The notes: generated by a model not told the origin, from the sequence alone. Numbered from the stretch's first letter, positions 43,056 through 52,636 are shown. The stretch is 64,000 bases of DNA from Bosea vaviloviae (GCF_001741865.1 NZ_CP017147.1:806001-870000); one strand, 5' to 3'. Made by a program: numbers and translations.

Positions 43056-43979
43056 ATGATACGTGGAGTTCTCCTGGCTTCGACCATGCTGCTGGCGCCG
43101 ATGGCGCAGGCTGCGGGGCCCTATGGCAAGATCGTCGTCGGAAACTGGTCGGGCGGCGCCTTCACCGACAATGCGACAGGCGCATTCTCGCATTGCGCCG
43201 TGAATGCCGCCTACAAGAACGGCACGCGGATGTTCACCTCGATCACGGCCGATTTCAAATGGCTGCTCGGATTTTCGCACGCGAGCTGGAAGCTCAAGCC
43301 AGGCGAGAGACTGGCGCTGCAGCTCGTCTTCGACCGCACATCGCGCATCGAGGTCACCGCAGATGTCAAAACGCCGGTCCTGATGACGATCGCGATGCCC
43401 GCGGATTCGCAATTGATCACCGCCTTTCGCCAAGGCGGCTATCTGGAGCTGGTCGCGAATGACCGGCGCCTGGCCTTCGCCTTGACCTCGACTTCGGAAA
43501 TGCTGCCCGCCCTCGTCGAATGCGCCCGCCAGAGCGCCAGCATTCGAGGGCCGGTCACCCCGTCGCCCGGCCAGAATGCACCCCGGCCATCGGAGGCCGA
43601 CGCACAGGCCCGGGCGGAGAAGAAGGCGGTTCTCGAAAAGAGCCGCGACCTGATCCGCGCCAAGGCGCTGGCCTGCATCGGGCGGGAAGGCGGGCCGATG
43701 CTCCTCACCGACGAAAAGGCCGAGGTCGTCGCCAAGGCCGCGATGATCTTCTGCAAGGCGGATGTCGATGCGCTGGTGCAGGCGACCATCGAGATCATCG
43801 AGCTCGACGGCGCGCGCCCCGCCGACAGGGAGGCCATCCGCCGCGCCGCCGAGCAGCGCGTTCAGGATGTCGTCATGGCGCAGATCATCCGCTCGCGCGG
43901 CGAGATGCTCAATCGCAGGAACCAGCCGCCGCCAGTGCCGTCCAGCGGGCCTTCGCCCGCCATTTCGCCGACGCTTTAG
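43056..43979 (+). CDS. Secreted protein of unknown function
   Basis: 307 residues with a signal peptide (MIRGVLLASTMLLAPMAQA, cleavage before AGPYGK). An N-terminal domain (residues 20-155) with IVVGNWSGGAFTDNATGAFS, paired Cys and a beta-rich pattern recalls domains of uncharacterised Hyphomicrobiales exported proteins. A Pro-rich linker leads to a helical, charged C-terminal part (RAEKKAVLEKSRDLIRAKAL, CIGREGG) with Cys residues. Function unknown. Start chosen at the signal peptide. Confidence 0.78.
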   Translation: MIRGVLLASTMLLAPMAQAAGPYGKIVVGNWSGGAFTDNATGAFSHCAVNAAYKNGTRMFTSITADFKWLLGFSHASWKLKPGERLALQLVFDRTSRIEVTADVKTPVLMTIAMPADSQLITAFRQGGYLELVANDRRLAFALTSTSEMLPALVECARQSASIRGPVTPSPGQNAPRPSEADAQARAEKKAVLEKSRDLIRAKALACIGREGGPMLLTDEKAEVVAKAAMIFCKADVDALVQATIEIIELDGARPADREAIRRAAEQRVQDVVMAQIIRSRGEMLNRRNQPPPVPSSGPSPAISPTL

Positions 43980-43989
43980 AGCCTGCGGC

Positions 43990-44553
43990 TTATACGCCGG
44001 TCCCCGTCCCCACTTTATACCGCAGGATTACCGTCCCGTTCTTCAGCGGCCGGCTCTCCAACAGCTCCATCGTCTGCCGTTCCCCGCCTTCCTTGAAGAA
44101 GAGCGTGCCCTCGCCCAGCCGCACCGGCACGATCGCCAGCATCAGCTCGTCGACCTGGTTCGCCTTGAGCAGCGCGTCGACCAGCTCGGCGCTGCCGAAG
44201 GCATAGATGTCTTTGCCGGGCGCGGCCCGCAGCGCGGCGATCTCGCCGACGATGTCGGCCGTCACCCGCGTATTGTTCCAGTCGGACGCCGTGAGCGTGC
44301 GCGAGGCGACGAGCTTGGGCAGGGCGTTCATGAAGCGCGTCACCACGCTGTCCCCGGCCTTCGTCCAATGGGCCTTCATGCCCTCATAGGTGACGCGGCC
44401 GAAGACCAGCATCTGGGCGCTAGCGCCGAATCCGTGGCTGAGCGCCTCCATCTCCTCACCCCAGCCGAGGCTGTGGAAATCGAGATCCCATTTCTTCGCG
44501 CCCTCGAAATAGCCGTCGAGGCTCACGAGGTTCCAGACGATCACCTTGGCCAT
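43990..44553 (-). CDS. Dihydrofolate reductase / RibD C-terminal-like protein
   Basis: 187 residues of the RibD_C family (MAKVIVWNLVSLDGYFEG at the start, GKDIYAFGSAELVDALLKAN near the C-terminus). These NADPH-binding proteins resemble DHFR but usually have no folate role. It is divergent from an HxlR regulator with shared operators, so it is probably controlled by it. Confidence 0.87.
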   Translation of the reverse strand: MAKVIVWNLVSLDGYFEGAKKWDLDFHSLGWGEEMEALSHGFGASAQMLVFGRVTYEGMKAHWTKAGDSVVTRFMNALPKLVASRTLTASDWNNTRVTADIVGEIAALRAAPGKDIYAFGSAELVDALLKANQVDELMLAIVPVRLGEGTLFFKEGGERQTMELLESRPLKNGTVILRYKVGTGTGV

Positions 44554-44593
44554 GTCATCCTCCTGCTGTTGGCGCCCGCCGACGCTGCTCTTG

Positions 44594-44653
44594 ACCGCTT
44601 GCGTTTTGCAAGCAGTTGGCTTTTAGCTAAACCGATTGTATTATGCAAGCGGT
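44594..44653. promoter_or_regulatory. HxlR operator candidates in divergent region
   Basis: GCTTGC-GTTTT-GCAAGC (44597-44613) is a complete palindrome; ACCGCTTGC (44594-44602) is repeated inverted as GCAAGCGGT (44645-44653). They flank the likely promoters of both genes. CTTGC/GCAAG half-sites are usual for HxlR regulators. Confidence 0.6.
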
Positions 44654-44680
44654 TTTTGGCGAAGCGCGTAGGAGAGACGC

Positions 44681-45199
44681 ATGGAAGAGACCGGCCGCTC
44701 GACCTGCCCGATCAACTTGACGCTCGAAATCCTTGGGGATCGCTGGAGCCTGATCGTCCTGCGCGACATGATGTTCGGCAATCGCCGGCATTTTCGCGAG
44801 CTCCTGACGAAATCGGATGAGGGCATCGCCTCGAACATCCTCGCCGACCGGCTGAAGCGCCTGGTCGGGCACGGGCTGATCTCGCGCCGCGACGACGCCT
44901 CCCACAAGCAGAAGGGGATCTACAGCCTGACCGAAATGGGGGTTTCGCTGGTGCCGGTCTTCGCCGCGATGGGCGATTGGGGCCGGCGCTTCCTGCCGGT
45001 GAGCGAGGACATGTCGATCCGCGCCGAATTGCTCGCCGATGGCGGCCCGGCGCTCTGGGAGCGGTTCATGGAGGAGCTGCGCTTCCTCCATCTCGGCGCC
45101 CCGCGCCCACGGGACTCCGTGCTGGCGAGGCTGACCGAGGCCTATCGCTGCGCGGTCGAGCGCAAGCGAGCGGCCGGCGCGGAGCCGGCCGCCGCCTGA
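44681..45199 (+). CDS. HxlR family transcriptional regulator
   Basis: 172 residues; the first 105 form the winged-helix HxlR domain (CPINLTLEILGDRWSLIVLRDM, then RHFRELLTKSDEGIASNILADRL). The Cys at residue 9 is typical and may sense redox or electrophiles. A 60-residue extension with Ala-rich tail follows. Divergent from the RibD-like gene. Confidence 0.9.
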   Translation: MEETGRSTCPINLTLEILGDRWSLIVLRDMMFGNRRHFRELLTKSDEGIASNILADRLKRLVGHGLISRRDDASHKQKGIYSLTEMGVSLVPVFAAMGDWGRRFLPVSEDMSIRAELLADGGPALWERFMEELRFLHLGAPRPRDSVLARLTEAYRCAVERKRAAGAEPAAA

Positions 45200-45200
45200 G

Positions 45201-48200
45201 TTACTCCGCCGCCAGCCGCGGCGGCGGCAGCTTGGCCATCGCCCTGGCGCTCGCTTCGCCCGGCGTGGCGTGTTCGTCGATGGCCTCCCAGGCGCTCTCA
45301 TCCTCGGGCTTGCTGAAGAAGCGGCCGAAGACCCAGGCGGTCAGGCGCGAGAGATCGTCCATCACCGCATAGAAGGACGGCACGAAGACGAGCGAGAGCA
45401 CGGTCGAGACGATCAGGCCGCCGATCACCGCGATCGCCATCGGCGCGCGGAATTCGCCGCCGTCGCCGACGCCATAAGCCGAGGGCATCATGCCCGCCGC
45501 CATCGCGATCGTCGTCATCACGATCGGCCGCGCGCGCTTGCGGCCGGCCTCGAGCAGCGCGGTGCGGCGGTCCTTGCCGCGCGCCATCTCCTCGACTGCG
45601 AAATCGACCAGCATGATCGCGTTCTTGGTGACGATGCCCATCAGCATGAGCAGGCCGATATAGACCGGCATCGAAACCGGCTTGTCGGTGGCGAGCAGGG
45701 CGATGACCACGCCGCCGAAGGAGAGCGGCAGCGAGAGCAGGATCGTGATCGGCTGGAAGACCGAGCCGAAGAGTAGGATCAGCACGGCCAACACCAACAT
45801 CAGGCCGGTCGCCATAGCGGTGATGAAGCCCTGCACCACCTCGCCCTGGATCTCGGCGTCGCCGGTCGCGGCGATGCGCACGCCAGCGGGCAGGCCGACC
45901 TGCTTGACGATCTCCTGGAAGGTGTCCTGCGCCGTGCCGAGCTCGAAGCCGCGCTTGAGATCGGCGCCGATCGCGGCCCGGCGGACGCGGTCATAGCGGT
46001 CGATCGAGCTCGGCCCCTCGCCGAAGCCGATCTCGGCCACCGCCGTCAGCGGGATCGAGACGCCGTTGGCATTGGTGACGCGCAAGGCCGCGATGTTGCG
46101 GATATCGGCGCGGGCGGCCTCGTCGAGCTGGACGCGGATCGGCACCAATCGGTCGCCGGCGTTGAACTTGGCGAGATTGGCCCCGACATCGCCGATGGTG
46201 GCGACGCGCACCGCCTCCGAGATCGATTCCGGGGTGACGCCGAGATTGGCGGCCTGTTCGAGCTTGGGCGTGACGCGCAGTTCCGGCCGGCTGAGCGAGC
46301 CCGAGGTCGCGACATTGAGATAGCCGTCGATCTTGCGCATGCGGCTTTCGATCCGCGCCACCGCCTCATCCAGCGCAGCGCCATCCTTGGACAGGATCGA
46401 GAAGGCCATTTCGCGCTCGCCGCGCTCATTGACATACCAGGCGCGGGTGTCGGGCACGCCGGCGAGCCTCTCGGCGATGACGACCTTGAGGTCCTTCTGG
46501 CGCGCCTTGCGCTCGGCCTTGGGCAGGAGCTTGATCGTCACGGCAGCGCGCCGGACCTCGCGCTGGCCGGTCGGCGAGGAGCCGCCGAGCACGAAGACCT
46601 GCGTCACCTCAGGAATCGTGCGCAGGCGGTCGACGATCAGATCGGTCGCGACGCGGGTATCCTCCAGCGTCGAGCCCGGCGGCAGTTCGACTGAGGCGAC
46701 GACACGCGAGGTGTCCTCGTCGGGAATGAAGCCGGTCGGCAGCAGCCCGGTTGCCTTGATCGAGGCGAAGAGGAAGCCGAAGCCGATCAGCAGCGTGACA
46801 TAGGCCATGTTGAGCGGCAGCTTGCGCCAGCGGCCCGAACCGTCGAAGCGCGGCAGCACAGGGATTTCGCGCCTGGCCAGCGTGCCGCGCAGCAGGCCGA
46901 CATAGGCCCCCATCACGATGCCGTCCTTGGGCTCGGTATGCTTCACCGGCTTCATCAGATAGGCCGCCATCATCGGCGTGATCAGCCGCGCGACGAGCAG
47001 CGAGAACAGCACCGCGACCGCGACGGTGAGGCCGAACTGGCGGAAATACTGGCCGGCCACGCCGCCCATGAACGAGACCGGCGCGAAGATCGCCACGATC
47101 GTCAGCGTGATCGCGATGACGGCGAGCCCGATCTCGTCGGCCGCCTCCATCGCGGCGCGATAGGGCGATTTGCCCATCTTCATATGCCGGACGATGTTCT
47201 CGATCTCGACGATAGCGTCATCGACCAGGATGCCGGTGACCAGCGTGATGCCGAGCAGGCTGACGAGGTTGAGCGAAAAGCCCATCAGCTCCATCGCCCA
47301 GAAGGTCGGGATGGCCGAGAGCGGCAGCGCGATCGCCGTGATCAGCGTGGCGCGCCAGTTGCGCAGGAACAGGAAGACGACGAGCACGGCCAGCGCCGCG
47401 CCCTCGATCAGCGTCTCCATCGCCGCCTTGTAGTTGCCGTAGGTATAGGCGACGGCGTCGTCGATCGGCTTGATCACGATGTCGGGGTAGCGCTTGTTGA
47501 GCTCGGCGACGCGCGCCGCGACGACATCCTTGACCGATAATTCGCTCGAACCCTTCGAGCGGAACACCGCGAAGGAGACGACCGGCATCTTGTCGAGCCG
47601 TCCGAAGGAGCGCGGCTCGGAATTCGAATCCTCGACGCGGCCGAGTTCCTTCAACCGCACCTCGCGGCCGCCGGTCAGCGTGATCTTGGATTCGGCGAGC
47701 TCCGCCACGCTGCGCGCGCTGGCGAGCGTGCGGATCGCCTGCTCCTGCCCGCCGACCTCGCCGCGCCCGCCGGCGAGATCGACATTGGTGGCGCGGATCT
47801 GGCGGTTGACCTCGCCTGCCGTGGTGCCCAGCGCCAGCAAGCGGTCGGGATCGAGCGAGATGCGGATCTCGCGATCGACGCCGCCGAAGCGGTCGATCCG
47901 GCCGACGCCCTTGAGGCCCTGCAATTCGCGCGCGACGACATCGTCGACATGCCAGGAGATCTGCTCCAGCGTCATGCCCGGCGAAGACGCGCCGAAGGTC
48001 ATGATCGACTGGCCCTCGACATCGATGCGCTGGATGATCGGTTCATCGATGGTGCGCGGCAGATCGGCCCTGATCTTGGCGATCGCATCCTTGACGTCGT
48101 TGACGGCCCGGTCGGTGTTGGTCTCGAGCCGGAACTCGATCACCGAAACCGAGGCGCCGTCGGTCAGCGTCGACATCACATGCTTGACGCCGGTGATGTT

Positions 48201-48422
48201 GGCGACCGCATCCTCGACGCGCTTGCTGATCTGGCTTTCCAGCTCGGCGGGCGCGGCGCCCGACTGGGTCACCGTGACCGAGACCAGCGGCACGTCGATA
48301 TTGGGAAAGCGCGTCACCGGCAGCTTCGAGAAGGAGAGCAGCCCGAGCACGCAGAGCACGACGAAGAGCAGGATCGCGGGAACCGGCTTTCGGATCGACC
48401 AGGCGGAGAAATTGATATCCAC
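45201..48422 (-). CDS. RND efflux transporter, inner-membrane pump
   Basis: 1073-residue AcrB/MexF-like proton-driven pump. Helix 1 follows ISWSIRKPV-type start (FSAWSIRKPVPAILLFVVLC); two large periplasmic domains; helix 4 has the proton-relay Asp pair in GILVDDAIVEIENIV. Together with the adaptor gene it forms a tripartite efflux system whose outer-membrane channel must be encoded elsewhere. Start is 11 bases after the adaptor stop. Confidence 0.95.
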   Translation of the reverse strand: MDINFSAWSIRKPVPAILLFVVLCVLGLLSFSKLPVTRFPNIDVPLVSVTVTQSGAAPAELESQISKRVEDAVANITGVKHVMSTLTDGASVSVIEFRLETNTDRAVNDVKDAIAKIRADLPRTIDEPIIQRIDVEGQSIMTFGASSPGMTLEQISWHVDDVVARELQGLKGVGRIDRFGGVDREIRISLDPDRLLALGTTAGEVNRQIRATNVDLAGGRGEVGGQEQAIRTLASARSVAELAESKITLTGGREVRLKELGRVEDSNSEPRSFGRLDKMPVVSFAVFRSKGSSELSVKDVVAARVAELNKRYPDIVIKPIDDAVAYTYGNYKAAMETLIEGAALAVLVVFLFLRNWRATLITAIALPLSAIPTFWAMELMGFSLNLVSLLGITLVTGILVDDAIVEIENIVRHMKMGKSPYRAAMEAADEIGLAVIAITLTIVAIFAPVSFMGGVAGQYFRQFGLTVAVAVLFSLLVARLITPMMAAYLMKPVKHTEPKDGIVMGAYVGLLRGTLARREIPVLPRFDGSGRWRKLPLNMAYVTLLIGFGFLFASIKATGLLPTGFIPDEDTSRVVASVELPPGSTLEDTRVATDLIVDRLRTIPEVTQVFVLGGSSPTGQREVRRAAVTIKLLPKAERKARQKDLKVVIAERLAGVPDTRAWYVNERGEREMAFSILSKDGAALDEAVARIESRMRKIDGYLNVATSGSLSRPELRVTPKLEQAANLGVTPESISEAVRVATIGDVGANLAKFNAGDRLVPIRVQLDEAARADIRNIAALRVTNANGVSIPLTAVAEIGFGEGPSSIDRYDRVRRAAIGADLKRGFELGTAQDTFQEIVKQVGLPAGVRIAATGDAEIQGEVVQGFITAMATGLMLVLAVLILLFGSVFQPITILLSLPLSFGGVVIALLATDKPVSMPVYIGLLMLMGIVTKNAIMLVDFAVEEMARGKDRRTALLEAGRKRARPIVMTTIAMAAGMMPSAYGVGDGGEFRAPMAIAVIGGLIVSTVLSLVFVPSFYAVMDDLSRLTAWVFGRFFSKPEDESAWEAIDEHATPGEASARAMAKLPPPRLAAE

Positions 48423-48433
48423 GATCGTCTCCG

Positions 48434-49663
48434 TCAGTTCGTCGCGACCGGCGTGATGACGTCGCCGTCACGCACGAAGGTGCCGGCCCGCGCCACGACG
48501 CTCTCGCCCTCAGTAATGCCGGAGACGATCTCGGCGCGGCCATCGCCGGCCAGGCCGAGCTGGACCTTCTTGGTCGTCACCTTGCCGTCGCTGACGCTCT
48601 GCACCGTCGCGCCCGAGCGGGCATAGGTGATCGCCGACAAGGGCAGCGTCACCGCGTTCTTGCGGCCGGTCTCAATCAAACCGCGCGCAAAGGAGCCGAT
48701 CGCGACCGGCGGATTGCCCTTGAGCGCGACGCGCACGCGGCCGAGCCGCGACTGCTTGTCGACCTCGGGCGCGATCAGCCGGATCTCGCCCGCCAGGGCC
48801 ACGCTTGCGCCCGCCGGCGTCACCGCAACCGGCTGGCCGAGCTTGAGGCCCGGCAATTCGACCTCGGCGACATCCGCCTGAAGCTCGATCGCGCCATCGG
48901 CGATGATGCGGAACAGCGGGTCGGTCGCGGCCATGGCCACCATCGCGCCGAGCCTTGCATAGCGCTTGCTGATGATGCCCGCCGTCGGCGCCCTGATCTC
49001 GGTGCGGCCCAGCTTGACCTCGATGTCGCGCCCCTGCGCCTTAGCCAGGGCCAGATCGGCTGTCGAGATCGCCAGCGCCTGCCGGGACGAGTTCAACCGC
49101 GCGCTGGCCGAGCGGGCGGCCGCGTCGCGCTGGTCATAGGTCTCGTTGCTGGCATTGCCGCTCTCGCGCAGGGTCTTGGTGCGGTCGAAGGCGTTGCGGG
49201 CCTGGACGAGATTGGCCTCGGCCTCGACGATCTGCGCATTGGACTGGGCGATCGCCGCCTCGGCGCGCGCGATCTGCGCGTCGTTCTGGGCCTTCTGCAC
49301 CTCCAGCGTCGTCCGCGACAGGCGCGCCAGAACCTGCCCGGCAGCGACCTTGTCGCCTTCCTCGGCCACCAGCTCGACGACCTGCACGCCGTCGAGTTCC
49401 GGCGAGACCAGAACCTCGTCGCGCGCGATCATCGAGCCGGACACGACGACGCTCTGCACGATCTCGCTGATCTTCGCCTTGGTGATCGTGACGGACGGCC
49501 CGGCGCCAGGCGCCGGCTGAGCCGGACTCTGCGCCTGTGCCTGCGCCTGCAGCGGCGCAGCCCAGCCGAGAGCGAGCGCCAGCAGCGAAACGGGGAGAAG
49601 ACGGGACATTGGGCGGACTTTCGCAGCGGAAACGGGTTTGATCATGGCAGAACCGGCAATCAT
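48434..49663 (-). CDS. RND efflux periplasmic adaptor (HlyD/AcrA type)
   Basis: About 409 residues: signal peptide (ending LQAQA), barrel-sandwich lipoyl halves flanking a coiled-coil hairpin rich in Ala/Gln/Glu (EVQKAQNDAQIARAEAAIAQ), then beta-barrel and membrane-proximal domains. The ATG at 49663 overlaps the TetR stop (ATGA); later in-frame ATGs at 49645 and 49609 are possible starts and would shorten the signal peptide lead. Confidence 0.88.
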   Translation of the reverse strand: MIAGSAMIKPVSAAKVRPMSRLLPVSLLALALGWAAPLQAQAQAQSPAQPAPGAGPSVTITKAKISEIVQSVVVSGSMIARDEVLVSPELDGVQVVELVAEEGDKVAAGQVLARLSRTTLEVQKAQNDAQIARAEAAIAQSNAQIVEAEANLVQARNAFDRTKTLRESGNASNETYDQRDAAARSASARLNSSRQALAISTADLALAKAQGRDIEVKLGRTEIRAPTAGIISKRYARLGAMVAMAATDPLFRIIADGAIELQADVAEVELPGLKLGQPVAVTPAGASVALAGEIRLIAPEVDKQSRLGRVRVALKGNPPVAIGSFARGLIETGRKNAVTLPLSAITYARSGATVQSVSDGKVTTKKVQLGLAGDGRAEIVSGITEGESVVARAGTFVRDGDVITPVATN

Positions 49664-50295
49664 GGTCGGGCCTCGTCCGGCTCGGGCAGCAGCAGCACCT
49701 GCGCCAGCCCGCGCATGGCGGCGAACAGCGTGTCCGCCCCCGCAGCAGCGTCGAATTGCGGATCGACGGCGCGCCGGCAGAAGAAGCCGTCGGCCATCAT
49801 GAAGATCGCCTGCAGGAAGCGGGCATCGTCGAGATTGGCTGGCAATTCGCCGCTCGCCTTGGCCCCAGAGATGGCGGCGACGAGCCCGCCGATCACCGTC
49901 TCGTCGATATCGGCACACATGCTGGCCATTGCCGGGTTGCGCGCGGCTTCGGCCCAGATCTGCAGGGCGATGATCGCCTTCTCGCGCGGCTTCTGGATCA
50001 TATGGCGCCGGCCGAGGTCCTCGAGCTGGTCGAGTACCGCACCGGCCGGGTCGAGCTGGGTGAAGTCGGCCGCGATCTGGGCCCGGTCGCGCTCGGCCAT
50101 GCCGGCGATAATCGCGTCCTTGGAGGCGAAATAGCGATAGAGATTGCCCGGGCTCATGCCGGCCTCGACCGCGACGTCGTGCATCGTCGCGGCATGGAAA
50201 CCAGCGCGCGCGAAGACGCTCTCGGCAGCGTCGAGAATACGGATATGGCGCTCCGAGAGGGAGCCGTCCGGAGGCGGGGCAGCGATGGATGTCAC
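49660..50295 (-). CDS. TetR family regulator of RND efflux operon
   Basis: 211 residues. N-terminal HTH (TMHDVAVEAGMSPGNLYRYF, residues 37-56) and a helical ligand domain. First gene of the operon with the adaptor and pump, so autoregulation is likely; a perfect 30-bp palindrome lies 12 bases upstream. Confidence 0.93.
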   Translation of the reverse strand: MTSIAAPPPDGSLSERHIRILDAAESVFARAGFHAATMHDVAVEAGMSPGNLYRYFASKDAIIAGMAERDRAQIAADFTQLDPAGAVLDQLEDLGRRHMIQKPREKAIIALQIWAEAARNPAMASMCADIDETVIGGLVAAISGAKASGELPANLDDARFLQAIFMMADGFFCRRAVDPQFDAAAGADTLFAAMRGLAQVLLLPEPDEARP

Positions 50296-50306
50296 GTTAT
50301 GTCGAT

Positions 50307-50336
50307 CAAATGAGAATGAACGTTCATTCTCATTTG
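50307..50336. promoter_or_regulatory. Perfect 30-bp palindrome, probable TetR operator
   Basis: CAAATGAGAATGAAC followed at once by its reverse complement. The GAATGAAC-GTTCATTC core is typical of TetR-family sites. It lies immediately upstream of the TetR start, so the regulator would repress its own operon. Confidence 0.85.
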
Positions 50337-50422
50337 CCTAACGGCACCCGCAATGTCAAGCCTATTTACATCGACGGTAGCGACGGACCGGGTCATGCCC
50401 TGATCGCCACTGCCGCATACCA

Positions 50423-50445
50423 GCCATGTCCATGCCGGACATGGC
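50423..50445. repeat. 9-bp hairpin upstream of the amidotransferase gene
   Basis: GCCATGTCC-ATGCC-GGACATGGC. It lies between the TetR operator and the amidotransferase start; it could be an operator or an RNA hairpin. Confidence 0.45.
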
Positions 50446-50553
50446 TTACAATTTGCTTGCCTCGTCCCGATTGGAACCGCATTCTCCGGATATGGCATCG
50501 CGGTGCGCACATCTTCCTCCCCTGACCGCGCGCCAGCGACCGAAAACCTCGTG

Positions 50554-51357
50554 ATGAACGATCAGTCCCTTCGTTTCCGCGCCGCCCGCCCCACACGCTC
50601 GCCCCTCGCAGCCCGACGCACCCTGCCGGCTCTCAAACCGGTCCTCATCGTGCTGCATCAGGAGCATTCGACGCCCGGTCGCGTCGGCCGCCTGCTGCAG
50701 GCGCGCGGCCATGCGCTCGACATCCGCAAGCCGCGCTATGGCGACCCGCTGCCGCAAACGATGCGCGGCCACGCCGGCGCGGTGATTTTTGGCGGGCCGA
50801 TGGGGGCCAATGATACCGACGATTTCATCAAGACCGAGATCGACTGGATCGGCACCTGCCTGAAGGAAGACGCGCCCTTCCTCGGCATCTGCCTCGGCGC
50901 CCAGATGATGGCCAAGCATCTCGGGGCCAGGGTCTACACCCATGGCGAGGGCCGCGCCGAAGTGGGCTATTACCGGCTCGACCAGACGCCGGCCGGGCGC
51001 TGTCATGCGGATGAGGCCGGCTTCACCTGGCCTGAAACCGTCTATCAATGGCACCGCGACGGCTTCGATTGTCCCAGCGGGGCGCAATGCCTCGCCACCG
51101 GCGGCGATTTCCCGGTGCAGGCGATCCGGGCCGGGAGCAAGGTCTATGGCATCCAGTTCCACCCCGAGGTCACCCCGGCGATGATGTGCCGCTGGTCGAT
51201 CCGCGGCCATGAACGCACCCTGATGCCCGGCGCGCAATTGCGCCATCTGCATCTCGAAGGCTGGTATCAGTACGACCCCGCCATCCGGGCCTGGCTCGAC
51301 GGCTTCCTCGACCATTGGCTGAAACAGCCGGCAGAAGCGGATTTGAGCCTCTCGTGA
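50554..51357 (+). CDS. Class I glutamine amidotransferase (GuaA-like domain)
   Basis: 267 residues. Catalytic Cys in FLGICLGAQMMA and His-Glu in GIQFHPEVTP complete the GATase triad; FGGPMGANDTDDF is the oxyanion region. No synthetase domain is attached, so it is a stand-alone amidohydrolase (such as GMP-synthase-like or gamma-glutamyl hydrolase-like). The start is not certain (ATG 50554 or GTG upstream). It is followed by the DadA-like gene. Confidence 0.83.
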   Translation: MNDQSLRFRAARPTRSPLAARRTLPALKPVLIVLHQEHSTPGRVGRLLQARGHALDIRKPRYGDPLPQTMRGHAGAVIFGGPMGANDTDDFIKTEIDWIGTCLKEDAPFLGICLGAQMMAKHLGARVYTHGEGRAEVGYYRLDQTPAGRCHADEAGFTWPETVYQWHRDGFDCPSGAQCLATGGDFPVQAIRAGSKVYGIQFHPEVTPAMMCRWSIRGHERTLMPGAQLRHLHLEGWYQYDPAIRAWLDGFLDHWLKQPAEADLSLS

Positions 51358-51413
51358 ATCGCCCAATCCTGTCATGAATCGCCAGATCCTGTCGTGAATC
51401 GCAAAGTCATCGT
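51354..51413 (+). repeat. Three 20-bp tandem repeats spanning a gene junction
   Basis: RTGAATCGCC... units begin at 51354, 51374 and 51394. The first holds the amidotransferase stop, the third the DadA-like GTG start; the second ATG opens a 7-codon frame ending at a TGA within the third. The repeats arose by local duplication of the start region. Confidence 0.75.
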
Positions 51414-52635
51414 CCTCGGCGCCGGCATGGTCGGCGTTTCCTGCGCGCTCGCTTTGCAGAAGCGCGGCTTCACCGTGACGCTGCTCGACCGGCGTGCCCC
51501 CGGCCAGGAGACCTCCTACGGCAATGCCGGCGTGCTGGCGCGCTCCTCGATCGTGCCGCTGAACAATCCCGGCCTCTGGTCGAAGCTGACGAGCTATCTC
51601 GGCAACACCCATCCTGCCCTCAATCTCGACTGGCGCCGCGCGCTGACGCGGCCCAGTTGGCTGCTGCGCTTTCTCTGGGAAGCGAGGCCCTCGCAGGCCG
51701 CCGCCCGCATCGCCGCCTTGGATTCGCTGACGGCGAGCACCGTCGCCCGCCATCGCGAATTGATGGCGGCGGCGGGCGTCTCGCATCGCCTGCGCGAGAC
51801 CGGCACGCTGAAACTCTGGCGTGGTGAGGACGGCCACGCCGCAGCCCAGGCCGAGCATGATTTCCTGAAGCGGCACGGCATCGCCTCGGAGGTGCTCGAC
51901 CGCCAGGGCATCTCGGCACTGGAGCCTGCGCTGAAGCCGATCTTCCCGGCCGGGCTCTTGACCCCCTCCAACGCCTCGGTCGATTCACCCGGCGCCGTGA
52001 CGGCCGCCTATGCCGCGCTCTTCGCCCAGCGCGGCGGCAGGATCGAGCAGGCCGAAATCCGCGCGCTCAGGCGCAACGGCGATGGCTGGCAGGCTGAAAC
52101 CGACAAGGGGCTCTACGAGGCCGATCTCGCCATCCTCGCGCTCGGGCCCTGGAGCGGCGACCTGCTCGCGCCGCTTGGACTGAACTCCAGGCTCGATGTC
52201 GAGCGCGGCTATCACCGCCATCTGCGGCCCGAGGCAGGCGCCGCCCTGTCGCGGCCGGTCTATGATGTCGACGGGGCCTATTTCATGGCGCCGATGGAAC
52301 AGGGCCACCGCATCACCAGCGGCGTCGATCTCAGCCTGCGCGACGCGCCCGACAACCACCGCCAGATCGACCAGGCCACAGTGAGCGCCCGCGAGGCATT
52401 TCCGCTTGAGGAGGTCGTCGGCGAGACCTGGCGCGGCTGCCGGCCGACACTGCCGGATTCACTGCCGATGATCGGCGAAGCACCGCGCCATCCCGGCCTC
52501 TGGCTCGCTTTCGGCAACCAGCATATCGGCTTCTCCACCGGCCCGATCACGGGCGAAATCATCGCCACCATGATCTGCGGCGAGACGCCGCCGGCAGATC
52601 CCAAGCCGTTTTCGCCGGGGCGGTATATTCGCTGA
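51394..52635 (+). CDS. FAD-dependent D-amino acid dehydrogenase-like protein (DadA type)
   Basis: 413 residues. N-terminal FAD motif VIVLGAGMVGVSCALALQKR, then LLDRRAPGQETSYGNAG, and C-terminal FAD contact TWRGCRPTLPDSLPMIG with GNQHIGFSTGP. DadA-type oxidoreductases deaminate D-amino acids, feeding electrons to the chain. A pairing with a glutamine amidotransferase suggests amino-acid or amine catabolism. GTG start at 51394. Confidence 0.87.
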   Translation: MNRKVIVLGAGMVGVSCALALQKRGFTVTLLDRRAPGQETSYGNAGVLARSSIVPLNNPGLWSKLTSYLGNTHPALNLDWRRALTRPSWLLRFLWEARPSQAAARIAALDSLTASTVARHRELMAAAGVSHRLRETGTLKLWRGEDGHAAAQAEHDFLKRHGIASEVLDRQGISALEPALKPIFPAGLLTPSNASVDSPGAVTAAYAALFAQRGGRIEQAEIRALRRNGDGWQAETDKGLYEADLAILALGPWSGDLLAPLGLNSRLDVERGYHRHLRPEAGAALSRPVYDVDGAYFMAPMEQGHRITSGVDLSLRDAPDNHRQIDQATVSAREAFPLEEVVGETWRGCRPTLPDSLPMIGEAPRHPGLWLAFGNQHIGFSTGPITGEIIATMICGETPPADPKPFSPGRYIR

Positions 52636-52636
52636 T

